Made by a program: the position numbers and the translations under genes. A DNA stretch of 53,148 bases, from contig JASCNZ010000018.1 of assembly GCA_029959905.1 (NCBI GenBank), forward strand, positions 1 through 53,148, given 5' to 3'. The number at the start of each line of letters is the position of its first letter. Within the stretch, counting starts at the first letter, position 1. Positions 16,912 to 25,426 of the stretch are shown in pieces. The notes beneath the pieces were generated by a model, which saw only the letters and a program-made list of their open reading frames with translations, had not been told where the DNA came from and searched no databases. The stretch comes from Microbacteriaceae bacterium PS02344 (GTDB taxonomy: Bacteria > Actinomycetota > Actinomycetes > Actinomycetales > Microbacteriaceae).

Positions 16912-17387
16912 AGAGTTGCTCCGATCACCTGGGCGCCGGGATACAAGGAACGCTGCTCCGGCCACTGCACGGCGAAGGCGTCGACGGTCGGATACACGAG
17001 TCGGCCGGTCATCGTCCGGGTCGTGATGCGGTCGATCACCTCGAGGTACACGGTACGGATGCCGAGGATGCGCGCGGCCCAGAAGAACGGGACCGCGACC
17101 CCCGCCCCCGTCGAGACGACGACGTCGGGCCGGAAGTCGCGCAGTACGCGCCAGGCGAGGCGCGCGTTACGGACGGCGTTGGGGATGTTGCGCGTCGTCG
17201 GTGAGAACGCCCACGTACGCCGTTCGCCGACGAGTGCCGCGTGAGCGTGGGGGTGATCGAAGCTCACCCACGCCCGCTCGTGCGCGCCCCACCAGTCATG
17301 AAGCGCGAGCAGTTGCGTGAGGTGGCCGCCCGTCGACGCGACGAGCAGGACCTTGAGGCGGTCTGAACCTTCAGTGCTGTCTGCCAT
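16908..17387 (-). CDS. PssD / Alg14-like glycosyltransferase subunit
   Basis: 159 residues beginning KVLLVASTGGHLTQLLALH, the Alg14/PssD signature (GGH near the N-terminus), followed by RPDVVVSTGAGVAVPFFWAARILGIRTVYLEV, where the hydrophobic segment recruits the complex to the membrane. Its TGA overlaps the ATG of the PssE-like gene, as expected for obligate partners. ATG 17387 is chosen over longer in-frame starts because the family begins here. Confidence 0.82.
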   Translation of the reverse strand: MADSTEGSDRLKVLLVASTGGHLTQLLALHDWWGAHERAWVSFDHPHAHAALVGERRTWAFSPTTRNIPNAVRNARLAWRVLRDFRPDVVVSTGAGVAVPFFWAARILGIRTVYLEVIDRITTRTMTGRLVYPTVDAFAVQWPEQRSLYPGAQVIGATL

Positions 17388-17497
17388 GGTGCGTCTCAGT
17401 ATGCCCCGACGCTTGGTCGATCGGGAGCTCATGGGGATCGACGCGGGGTGCTCCCGGTCTCGGGGAAAGTCGTGGGTGCGCCGGGCCGATCTTCTGG

Positions 17498-17503
17498 TAG
17501 TCT
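17498..17503 (+). promoter_or_regulatory. -10 box upstream of the CDP-alcohol phosphotransferase leader
   Basis: TAGTCT; the predicted transcript start is near 17510, three bases before the first leader hairpin. Confidence 0.45.
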
Positions 17504-17509
17504 GCGAAA

Positions 17510-17584
17510 ACATCGCCTTAGGGGAGGCGACGGACGGAACGTGGGAATTCCGTCTTTTTGGGGAATCTGGGGAGACACGGTCTG
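17510..17584 (+). promoter_or_regulatory. G-loop hairpin leader RNA, copy A, with attenuator-like hairpin
   Basis: Hairpin 1 is TCGCCT/AGGCGA with loop TAGGGG (17513-17530). Hairpin 2 is GACGGAA/TTCCGTC (17533-17554) with GTGGG in its loop and is followed directly by TTTTT (17555-17559), which makes it look like an intrinsic terminator inside the leader. GGGGAATCTGGGGA (17560-17573) follows, then ATG 17585. CCGTCT at 17550-17555 could instead pair with AGACACGG at 17573-17580, an alternative structure that would break the terminator. Shared plan with leaders at 15010-15074 and 36461-36663. Confidence 0.6.
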
Positions 17585-18322
17585 ATGACTGGGGTTCAAT
17601 TCGGCGTTGAAACGCCGCATTCATTTCGTTCCGCGCTGCAGCGACTCGACAACGCGCAGAAGCCGGGAGCCGGCGTACCCGCGTACACGCGGTGGGTGAA
17701 TCGCCGCGTCGCTCGAGTGTTCGCGGCATCCTTCGCCCGCCTCGGCGCGACACCGTCGCTGGTGTCGGTCGTGAGCATCGTCTTCACCGGGCTCGGACTC
17801 GCCGCCTTCCTCCTGCTGCAGCCAATATCGCCCGTGCTCGCGGGAGTGAGCGCCGCCGTGCTGCTCGCCGTGGGATACGCCCTCGACTCCGCCGACGGTC
17901 AGCTCGCTCGGCTTCAGGGCAGCGCGAGCCTTCAGGGCGAATGGCTCGACCACACCCTCGACGCGATCCGCCTGCCCGCCGTGCACCTCGTGGTGGCCGT
18001 CGCATTCCTCGGAATCGGCCATCCGGGTCTCGCGGTCGCCGCCGCGGCTTTCTCGGTGCTCGCGTCTGCCTCTTTCCTCAGTCAGAACGTCGGCGGCCTG
18101 CTCCGCGACGGAGCACGCGTCGAGCGCACAGAGGTGCGAAGACTGCAGTCCTGGATCCTCCTGCCGACCGACCCGGGCGTGCTGTGCTGGGTCTTCGCCC
18201 TCTGGGCGGTGCTGCCGCTCTTCATCGCAGGCTACCTCGCGCTCCTCGTCGCGAACGCCGCGCACATCCTGCTCTCCTCGCGCCGCCGCTGGCGCGAGCT
18301 CGCGCAGGGGAGCGCCCGATGA
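17585..18322 (+). CDS. CDP-alcohol phosphatidyltransferase family protein
   Basis: 245 residues with about six membrane helices. The full family motif D-x2-DG-x2-AR-x8-G-x3-D-x3-D is present at about residues 100-125 (DSADGQLARLQG... GEWLDHTLD). Such enzymes move a phosphoalcohol from a CDP-alcohol to an acceptor alcohol. With the TagD-like gene nearby, CDP-glycerol or another CDP-polyol is a reasonable donor; the acceptor could be a lipid or glycan carrier. First gene of a long operon whose members overlap by 4 bp; ATG 17585 chosen for its GGGGAG site. Confidence 0.85.
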   Translation: MTGVQFGVETPHSFRSALQRLDNAQKPGAGVPAYTRWVNRRVARVFAASFARLGATPSLVSVVSIVFTGLGLAAFLLLQPISPVLAGVSAAVLLAVGYALDSADGQLARLQGSASLQGEWLDHTLDAIRLPAVHLVVAVAFLGIGHPGLAVAAAAFSVLASASFLSQNVGGLLRDGARVERTEVRRLQSWILLPTDPGVLCWVFALWAVLPLFIAGYLALLVANAAHILLSSRRRWRELAQGSAR

Positions 18323-19242
18323 GCGCCTTCGCCCCTTCCGTGACGACGATCATCGCGACGCGCGGTCGTCCGGAACTGCTCCGACGCGCCGTGCGGTCGA
18401 TCATCGGCCAGGACTACGCCGGGGCTCTCGAGATCGTGATCGTCTACGACCAGTGCGACATCGACGAACTCGCCGATATCGCGCCGGGGTCGGGTTCGGT
18501 GTCTCTCCGTACGATCACGAACGCTCGCACGCCCGGGCTCGCGGGCGGCCGCAACACCGGCATCGCGGCAGCGTCGGGCGATCTCATCGCCTTCTGTGAC
18601 GATGACGATGAGTGGAAGCCGGAGAAACTCCGGGCGCAGGTCGAGTTGTGGGCGGAGCATCCGGACGCGGTGGGTGTCAGTGCCGGCATCGAGATCGTGA
18701 CGGGCTCCGACACCACCGTGCGGATCCCGGCGGCGGTCACGACTCGGGGCGACTTCCTGTTGTCGCGCGTAGGCGAGATCCACCCCTCCTCGCTGTTGTT
18801 CCGACGGGCCGACCTGCTCGACCTCCCTCGCGGGGTCGATGAGCAGATCCCGCACTCGTACGGAGAAGACTACGACCTCCTGCTGCAGCTCACCGAACGC
18901 GGTGACATCGTGAGCGTCGCCCACCCGCTGGTCGTGATCCACTGGGACCGCACGTCGTACTTCGCCGGCAGGTGGAAGCCCATGGCGCAGGGGCTCGGCT
19001 TCCTCCTCGAGAAGCACGCCGACCTCCTGCTCGATCGGGGCAACGCCGCCCGGATGTGCGGTCAGGTCGCCTTCGCCTACGCGGCCGCAGGGGAATCCGC
19101 AGACGCCCGGGCATGGCTCAAACGTGCACGCCGACACCGGGTGACCGAACCGCGCGTCGCACTGACCTGGATCGCGCTCTCGGGACTGGTCTCCCCCCAG
19201 CGCATCGTCGCCACGCTCAACCAGCGAGGGAGAGGGATATGA
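18319..19242 (+). CDS. GT2 (family A) glycosyltransferase
   Basis: 307 residues, starting with an ATGA overlap. VTTIIATRGRPELLRRAVRS is the nucleotide-binding start, GGRNTGIAAASGDLIAFCDDDDEW contains the metal-binding DDDD at about residues 94-97, and HPSSLLFRR plus GEDYDLLLQL supply the acceptor-side acidic residues. No membrane segment; likely cytosolic-face peripheral enzyme. The C-terminal 60 residues are helical. Sugar specificity unknown. Confidence 0.88.
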   Translation: MSAFAPSVTTIIATRGRPELLRRAVRSIIGQDYAGALEIVIVYDQCDIDELADIAPGSGSVSLRTITNARTPGLAGGRNTGIAAASGDLIAFCDDDDEWKPEKLRAQVELWAEHPDAVGVSAGIEIVTGSDTTVRIPAAVTTRGDFLLSRVGEIHPSSLLFRRADLLDLPRGVDEQIPHSYGEDYDLLLQLTERGDIVSVAHPLVVIHWDRTSYFAGRWKPMAQGLGFLLEKHADLLLDRGNAARMCGQVAFAYAAAGESADARAWLKRARRHRVTEPRVALTWIALSGLVSPQRIVATLNQRGRGI

Positions 19243-19847
19243 GAAACCGCACGAAGTGGATCGTCGGCCTCGCTGCGGCCTCCGTGCTGCTCGCCGGAAC
19301 ATCGCTCGCGGTCGTTGCGACGACCTCCACCGCCGGAGCCGGAGGCGCCGGGGGGCCGCAGAGCGCCTCGGCATCGGCCACCCCGATCCCGGTGGCTTCG
19401 GTGGCGCCTCCGACGACGGCGCCACAGGCCACTGCCGACGAGGTCGGCGGGGCAGCGGAGCAGCTGCTCACGAGCGTGCTTCCCGTGGTGACCACCGTCG
19501 CGGATGGCGACATCGACGCGGTGCGGACGAGCCTCGCGGCCGTCGCATCGCCGGCCTTCCTGAGCGGCGTCGAGGCCGAGCGTGCGGAACTCGAGGACCA
19601 GGGCTGGACCCGTACGGGTGAAGTTCGCATCGACGGCGTCGAGACCCTCGCCTATGACGCCACCGCCGCACCGTCGACCGCGACCGTGCGGGCGTGCCTC
19701 GACTCGTCGGATGTCGTGATCCACGATGCCGATGGGAACGTCGTCCCCGGGGGCTCGCCCCGGGCCTGGAACATCTACACGCTCGAGCAGGCCGACGGCG
19801 CGTGGAAGATCACCCGTCAGACGTTCGCAGACGATCCCGCCTGCTGA
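19239..19847 (+). CDS. Secreted or membrane-anchored hypothetical protein
   Basis: 202 residues, starting in an ATGA overlap with the GT2 gene. Residues 1-32 are a signal peptide or anchor (RTKWIVGLAAASVLLAGTSLAVV). A low-complexity Ala/Ser/Thr/Pro stretch follows. Residues about 70-202 make a compact domain with NTF2-like character (DGDIDAVRTSLAAVASPAFL, ATVRACLDSSDVVIHDADGN, WKITRQTFADDPAC), common in actinobacterial extracellular proteins. Role in the EPS operon unknown. Confidence 0.7.
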   Translation: MRNRTKWIVGLAAASVLLAGTSLAVVATTSTAGAGGAGGPQSASASATPIPVASVAPPTTAPQATADEVGGAAEQLLTSVLPVVTTVADGDIDAVRTSLAAVASPAFLSGVEAERAELEDQGWTRTGEVRIDGVETLAYDATAAPSTATVRACLDSSDVVIHDADGNVVPGGSPRAWNIYTLEQADGAWKITRQTFADDPAC

Positions 19848-19985
19848 CATTCCGGGGGCTGGGGCCCCGAACGAACATTCATACGTAACGCACCGACCCT
19901 CGCACTCGGCGACGAGCGCGATCGACCGATATCGAAACCCGACACCAATAGCGGTCCACATTCCATTTGATTCTGGGGAGTCATC
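19848..19985 (+). other. 138-bp gap before the large secreted protein
   Basis: The gap holds a G-rich inverted repeat CGGGG/CCCCG around 19853-19870 with TGGGG in its loop, an AT-richer stretch, and CTGGGGAG just before ATG 19986. This resembles a single G-loop hairpin plus one UGGGGA motif, weaker than in the three full leaders. An independent promoter is possible but no convincing -35/-10 pair was found. Confidence 0.35.
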
Positions 19986-22900
19986 ATGTCGCTGGGGAAC
20001 ACCGAGCAGAAGAAGAGCAGGCGGTCATCGCTGGTGCTCGCCGCCGTCGCAGCCGCAACGGTTGTCGGCGCGCTGCTCACGCCGGGAGCGGCGGTGGCGG
20101 CGACGCCGCAGGCCGCTCCGATCGCCGCCGCCGCACTCGCGGCGACGTCGGTCGGTCAATCACAGGAGACGGCGGCTGCGTCGTGCTGGGAGATCAAACA
20201 GCTCGACCCGGGGTCGAGCTCGGGCGTCTACTGGTTGAACACCCCCAAGCTCGGTGCCCCGCAGCAGTTCTACTGCGATCAGCAGACCGACGGGGGTGGG
20301 TGGGTGCTGATCGGGCGCGGACGCGAGAACTGGCTGCAGGGCAACGTCGGGCGGCTCACGCCGCGTGCGGTGTGGGAAACCCCCACCGGCCCCGAAGCGT
20401 TCTCGCCCGCGCAGCTCTCCACGGACATGGTGACCGGTCTGCTCAACGGTGGACGCGTGGATGCGCTGCAGGAGGGCGTACGGCTGCGTCGTGCGCAGAA
20501 TGTCGCCGGTACGACGTGGCAAGAGGTGCGGTTCAAGTACCGCACCCCGCGCGACGCCTGGTCGTGGCAGTTCGCCGGCCTGCAGCAGATCGCCTCCTAC
20601 TCGTTCAACGGTGAGACCGGCACGGGCGGCACGACTGGCAGCTTCGGTCGCGACAGCACCTACCGCCGGGTCGAGACCAATGTGGGCAGCGGCACCCGCG
20701 GTTGGGAGCGCGGGTTCCAGTTCGGGTCCAGCGCGCGCGGCAACCCCGACCCGTCCTCGTATGTCTGGCAGGTCGACACGGCGTCGCCCTATCCGCGCCC
20801 GTTCACGCAGGTGTTCCTGCGACCCCGGCTGATGAGCGCCGACGTCTTCGCCACTCCCATCCCGGACGCGGGTCTGCCGCAGACGACCGTTGCGGCGACC
20901 GCATCGAGCTACGCGGCGACGAACCCGTGGGGGGTGTCCGGCCTCGGAGCAGCCGGTTCGGGCGAGCTCAACACCGAGGTCTCCGATTTCGCGCAGATCA
21001 ACGGAGTCATGTACGTCGGCGGCAACTTCCGCTACGTGCAGCGAACCGCGGCCGGCAGCGGTCAGATCGAGCAGAGCTACATCGCCGCATTCGACGCATC
21101 GACGGGGGAGTGGATCTCGACTTTCCGTCCGAAGCTGAACAACCAGGTGAAGGCGCTCGCCGCCCTGCCGGACGGCCGTCTCGCCATCGGAGGGGCGTTC
21201 ACGACGGTCAACGGTGTCGCGGCTCCCGCGTTCGCCGTACTCGACCCGACCACCGGCGCCATCGACCCGTCCGTCACGACCCGCATGATCAACTACACGG
21301 GAGGCACGGCGCCGCTGATCCGGACGCTCGACGTGCAGGACGGCTACCTCTACGTGGGCGGCCGGTTCACGCACGCGACGGGCAGCGGTGTCACTCGCGA
21401 GGTGTACATGCGCAACCTCGGCAGGTTGAACGTCGCGACCCTCGCGCCCGACGCATGGAACCCGCTGCTCGACGGCACCGTTGTTTCGGTCGACGCGTCG
21501 GCACGCGGCGACCGAGTGTACGCCGCAGGGTACTTCGGGCTCAGCAACTGGGACACGGTCACCGAGCGGGGCGGGGCGTACCTCGTGAGCGACGCCTCGG
21601 TCATCCCCTGGACGCCGAAGTTCTCGAACCGCGACAACAATCGCACCGGCTATCAGCAGGCGGTCAAGGAGATCGGCGACCGGGTATGGCTGGGCGGCTC
21701 TGAGCACATGCTGTTCAGCTACAACCGCGACACGATGACCCTCGACACCAGCAACATCACACAGAACGGCGGGGACTTCCAAGCGATCAACACCTGGAAC
21801 GGCTACCTCGTGGCCGGATGCCACTGCTCCGAGAACGTGTACCAGGGCGCTCTCACCTGGCCGACGCCGACGAACTTCTACCGGGTGGAGCACATCGATC
21901 AGGCTGGTTTCTGGAACGCGGCGGACGGCGCGTTCGCCGCGGACTTCAATCCGAATCTGACGCTTCGCGTCGGCTACGGCGTGTGGGCGATCGAGCAAGG
22001 AGCTGACGGCACCCTGTGGCTCGGGGGTGACATCACTCACGTGCGACAGGCCGACGCCACGAATCGATGGACCGGAGCCTTCGCCCGGTTCAGCCCGCGC
22101 GATGCGACGGCTCCGGCCACCCCGGGGCAGCTGACCGCCTCGCACGCCGCCGGTACCGACACCCTCACCTGGAACGCGGTGGAGGGGGCGAGCTACGAGG
22201 TGTTGCGGAACGACCGGACCATCGCGACGACCGTTCAGACGAATTACTCCGTCCCGGCCGCCGCACCCGGCACGCGCTACTTCGTCCGCGCCATCGATGC
22301 GGCCGGCAATCGATCCGCCACCACAGCGGTGGTGACTCCCACGGTGCTGGCGCAGCCTGTCGACGTGCTCTCGGCCGGGGCGACCTGGTCATACCGATTC
22401 TCGGCGACCGCGCCCGCGGTCGGATGGCAGCAGACCGATGCGGATGTGTCGTCGTGGCAGACGGGCGCGGCACCGCTCGGTTGGGGGCAGGCGTCGCTCG
22501 GCACCACGCTCACGATCGACGGCACCCGGCCGATTGCGTCGTACTACCACCGGACGTTCGACGTCCAGGATGCCGCGGGTGTGCAGGCGCTCACTCTCAC
22601 GACCAGGGCGGATGACGGCATCGTCGTCTACGTCAACGGCGCCGAGGTCGGTCGGGCGAACATGCCGGCCGGGCCCATCGGTTTCACCACGTACGCGAGC
22701 TCGGCCGTCACCGCGTCCAACGCGGTCGCGAACCCGGTCACGTTCACCGTTCCTGGCTCGCTCCTGAAGAGCGGCAGCAATGTCGTCACGGCGGAGGTGC
22801 ACTCCAACTATCGTTCGACCCCCAGTCACAGCTTCGAGCTGACCGGCGTGCTCACCCTGGGTGCCCAGCCGGAACCCGAGCCCGAGCCTGAGCCGGAGCC

Positions 22901-24119
22901 CGTGCCGGTAGACGTCGTCGCGGCGGGATCGCAGTGGTCCTACTACTTCGGGACCGACGCTCCAGCGGCGGCATGGGCGGAGGACGGATTCGACTCATCG
23001 GGCTGGCCCAGTGGCGCAGCGCCGATCGGGTGGGGGCAGGCAAGCCTCGGCACGACCCTCGAGGCGTCCGCGACGAGGCCGATCTCCTCGTATTACCGGA
23101 AGCTGTTCACACTCGACAACGTGTCGGGTCTCGGCTCGTTCGTCATCACGACGCGGGCGGATGACGGCATCCGGGTGCTCGTGAACGGTACGGAGGTCGG
23201 ACGCACGAACCTGCCCGCGGGCCCGGTCGGACACACCACGTACGCCACCTCGGCGGTGAGCGCGGCGAACGCGCTCGCGAATCCCGTGGTGTACCAGGTG
23301 CCGTTGTCTCTGCTACGCGTCGGTCAGAACAGTGTGAGCGTGGAGGTGCACTCCAATTACCGCTCCACCCCGAGCCACAGTTTCGAGCTCGTGGCGACCG
23401 CGAATCCGCTGACGGGAGGTGCTCAGCAGCGGAGACAGGTCGACAACACGATGGCCGTGGAGTCGGCGCCGGATGTGCCGGCACCCGCTCCGGCACCCGC
23501 TCCGGTTCCCGCTCCGGCACCGGTAACTCCCGTTCCGGCTCCGGTTCCCGCTCCGGCTCCGGCACCGGTGGCTCCCGCCGAGCCCACCCCGTCGCCGACC
23601 TCCGTGCTGTCGGCCGAGGCCGTCTGGTCGCTCAGCTCTCACGTCGATCCGGGTGCCCAGTGGACGAGCGCAACGTTCGACGACTCGACGTGGGCGACCG
23701 GCACTGCGCCGTTCCTCCGAGGCGCCGCCCTCGCGCGGGGCGCCGCCGGCACGGTCATCGGGAACGACGCGCCCGCGTCGCCGACCACCTACCTCCGCAC
23801 GAGCATCGACCTCGGCGGCGGGGGAGGGGGCGGGCGGCCGGTCCTCCTCACCCCGCAGGTCGACGGCGGAGCCGTCGTGTACGTCAACGGCGTGGAGGTC
23901 GGTCGTCTCGACATGCCCGAGGGCGACGTGTCCGCCGGTACGCCTGCGCGCGCGAAGGGCGGGGCGAAGGCGACCGTGCCGGTCACGGTGACTGTGCCGC
24001 CCGCCGTTCTCACGCCGGGTCGCAACGTGGTCGCGGTCGAGGTTCACGCTGCGAACCCGGGCGCGCCGAAGACCCGTTTCGAACTGACCGGCGTGCTCGC
24101 GCCGCTTTCCGGGACGTGA
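19986..24119 (+). CDS. Giant secreted protein: fibrinogen-like, beta-propeller, FN3 and three jelly-roll modules
   Basis: 1377 residues. Signal peptide to about residue 39 (VGALLTPGAAVAA). Residues about 66-284 are a fibrinogen-related domain (CWEIKQLDPGSSSGVYWL, FYCDQQTDGGGWVLIGRG). Residues about 325-705 are beta-propeller-like repeats (VMYVGGNFRYV, GRLAIGGAFTTVNG, YLYVGGRFTHATG). A fibronectin type III domain covers about 712-790. Three related jelly-roll domains follow at about 795-957, 972-1138 and 1205-1375 (WQTGAAPLGWGQASLGTT, RADDGIVVYVNGAEVGR), joined by PEPEP and PAPAP linkers; the third is more diverged. No sortase motif. Probably binds cell-surface glycans or the exported polysaccharide. 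Confidence 0.85.
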   Translation: MSLGNTEQKKSRRSSLVLAAVAAATVVGALLTPGAAVAATPQAAPIAAAALAATSVGQSQETAAASCWEIKQLDPGSSSGVYWLNTPKLGAPQQFYCDQQTDGGGWVLIGRGRENWLQGNVGRLTPRAVWETPTGPEAFSPAQLSTDMVTGLLNGGRVDALQEGVRLRRAQNVAGTTWQEVRFKYRTPRDAWSWQFAGLQQIASYSFNGETGTGGTTGSFGRDSTYRRVETNVGSGTRGWERGFQFGSSARGNPDPSSYVWQVDTASPYPRPFTQVFLRPRLMSADVFATPIPDAGLPQTTVAATASSYAATNPWGVSGLGAAGSGELNTEVSDFAQINGVMYVGGNFRYVQRTAAGSGQIEQSYIAAFDASTGEWISTFRPKLNNQVKALAALPDGRLAIGGAFTTVNGVAAPAFAVLDPTTGAIDPSVTTRMINYTGGTAPLIRTLDVQDGYLYVGGRFTHATGSGVTREVYMRNLGRLNVATLAPDAWNPLLDGTVVSVDASARGDRVYAAGYFGLSNWDTVTERGGAYLVSDASVIPWTPKFSNRDNNRTGYQQAVKEIGDRVWLGGSEHMLFSYNRDTMTLDTSNITQNGGDFQAINTWNGYLVAGCHCSENVYQGALTWPTPTNFYRVEHIDQAGFWNAADGAFAADFNPNLTLRVGYGVWAIEQGADGTLWLGGDITHVRQADATNRWTGAFARFSPRDATAPATPGQLTASHAAGTDTLTWNAVEGASYEVLRNDRTIATTVQTNYSVPAAAPGTRYFVRAIDAAGNRSATTAVVTPTVLAQPVDVLSAGATWSYRFSATAPAVGWQQTDADVSSWQTGAAPLGWGQASLGTTLTIDGTRPIASYYHRTFDVQDAAGVQALTLTTRADDGIVVYVNGAEVGRANMPAGPIGFTTYASSAVTASNAVANPVTFTVPGSLLKSGSNVVTAEVHSNYRSTPSHSFELTGVLTLGAQPEPEPEPEPEPVPVDVVAAGSQWSYYFGTDAPAAAWAEDGFDSSGWPSGAAPIGWGQASLGTTLEASATRPISSYYRKLFTLDNVSGLGSFVITTRADDGIRVLVNGTEVGRTNLPAGPVGHTTYATSAVSAANALANPVVYQVPLSLLRVGQNSVSVEVHSNYRSTPSHSFELVATANPLTGGAQQRRQVDNTMAVESAPDVPAPAPAPAPVPAPAPVTPVPAPVPAPAPAPVAPAEPTPSPTSVLSAEAVWSLSSHVDPGAQWTSATFDDSTWATGTAPFLRGAALARGAAGTVIGNDAPASPTTYLRTSIDLGGGGGGGRPVLLTPQVDGGAVVYVNGVEVGRLDMPEGDVSAGTPARAKGGAKATVPVTVTVPPAVLTPGRNVVAVEVHAANPGAPKTRFELTGVLAPLSGT
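23477..23585. repeat. Low-complexity Pro-Ala linker DNA
   Basis: Short repeats of gctccggcacc / gttcccgctccg encode the PAPAP linker between jelly-roll modules 2 and 3. A similar PEPEP-coding stretch lies at 22872-22905. Confidence 0.7.
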
Positions 24120-25426
24120 ACGCGCCGTCCACCGTTGTTCGCACGCGGTACTCACCTACGCCCCGAGCCGTCCTTCCGGCCGGGGCGCCGGTGCTGCCCG
24201 GATGGCCGTTGCTTGCGTGGATCTACGGTTTCCCGCTCTACTGGGTCACCGGCTTCTCCCTCTTCGCGCCGATCGCCTTCGGGTCGCTCATGGCGGCGTT
24301 CCTGCTCCTGCGTGGGCGGCTCAGGGCCACGCCCGGCGTGCTCGTCTGGGGTGCCTTCCTCGGGTGGGTGGTCGTCTGCGCCGTCTCGCTGAGCGGGTTC
24401 ATGCAGGCGGTCGGATTCTTCCAGCGCACCGTGGATCTGTTCGCGGTCGGGATCGCCTTCCTTTACTACGTGAACGCGCGGGAGCGCATCACACCGGCCA
24501 AGGTCTTCGGGGGATTCGCCGTGATCTGGGGCACAGTCGTCGTGCTCGGTGCGCTTGCGACCGTCTTCCCCGACGTGCGCATCTCCACACCGCTCGCGCA
24601 GGTGCTGCCTGGATCGCTGCTCAGCAACGAGCTCGTGCGCGAACTGGTACTGCCTCGGCTCGCCGAAGTGCAGCAGCCGTGGGGTGCCGAGGAGCCGTTC
24701 GTGCGCCCCGCCGCGCCTTTCCCGTACACCAACTCCTGGGGGATGGCGTATGCCTTGCTCACCCCCGTGATGGCGCTCGTCTGGACGCGCCTCCGCCGTC
24801 GCAGCGTGCGTACACTCCTCGCAGTGGCGCTCGTGGGCTCGCTCTACCCGGCGGCGCAGACCAGCAATCGCGGCATGTTCATCGCCCTCGGCGCCTTCCT
24901 GGTCTTCATGTGCTTTCGGTTCCTCGCGGCGGGGATGTTGCGTGCGGGAGCGGCCATGGCCGCGGTGCTCGCGGCGGGAGCGATCGTGCTCGCGTGGCTC
25001 GGCGTCTTCGCGGCGATCGCCGGACGGCAGGAGTATTCCGACACGACGACGGGGCGAAGCACCATCTATCAGGCGACGATCGAGCGCGTCCTGGAGTCTC
25101 CCCTCGTGGGATGGGCGACCCCCGCCATGGATGCGTCGATCGGCATCTCGCTCGGCACCCAGGGGTACGCCTGGACTCTGATGTTCTGCTACGGCTTCGT
25201 CGGGCTGGTGCTCTTCCTCGCTTTCCTCGCGCGGGTTCTCGTCGCCAGTCGACACCTGCGCAGCGGCGCGGCGTTCGTCATGCAGGGTCTGATGGTCACC
25301 GTCGGGGTCACGATCTGGTTCTACGGGCTGGCCGTGACGCAGTGTCTGATCCTCCTCCTCGCCGCTGCTGTACTCAGCCGGGCCAGCGTCGATCGGGAGG
25401 AGGTGTTCCCGCGTGTCCGACCCTAA
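24116..25426 (+). CDS. Wzy-type polysaccharide polymerase / O-antigen ligase-like membrane protein
   Basis: 436 residues from GTG 24116 in a GTGA overlap with the preceding stop. About 10-12 transmembrane helices with a large central extracellular loop around residues 160-205 (PLAQVLPGSLLSNELVRELVLPR...PFPYTNSWG), the layout of Wzy polymerases and WaaL ligases. TSNRGMFIALGAF and GRSTIYQATIERVLESPLVGWG-like sequence (here ESPLVGWATPA) match the Wzy_C/O-antigen ligase region. It probably joins repeat units on the outer face. The in-frame extension upstream is antisense-type noise within the previous gene. Confidence 0.82.
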   Translation: MNAPSTVVRTRYSPTPRAVLPAGAPVLPGWPLLAWIYGFPLYWVTGFSLFAPIAFGSLMAAFLLLRGRLRATPGVLVWGAFLGWVVVCAVSLSGFMQAVGFFQRTVDLFAVGIAFLYYVNARERITPAKVFGGFAVIWGTVVVLGALATVFPDVRISTPLAQVLPGSLLSNELVRELVLPRLAEVQQPWGAEEPFVRPAAPFPYTNSWGMAYALLTPVMALVWTRLRRRSVRTLLAVALVGSLYPAAQTSNRGMFIALGAFLVFMCFRFLAAGMLRAGAAMAAVLAAGAIVLAWLGVFAAIAGRQEYSDTTTGRSTIYQATIERVLESPLVGWATPAMDASIGISLGTQGYAWTLMFCYGFVGLVLFLAFLARVLVASRHLRSGAAFVMQGLMVTVGVTIWFYGLAVTQCLILLLAAAVLSRASVDREEVFPRVRP

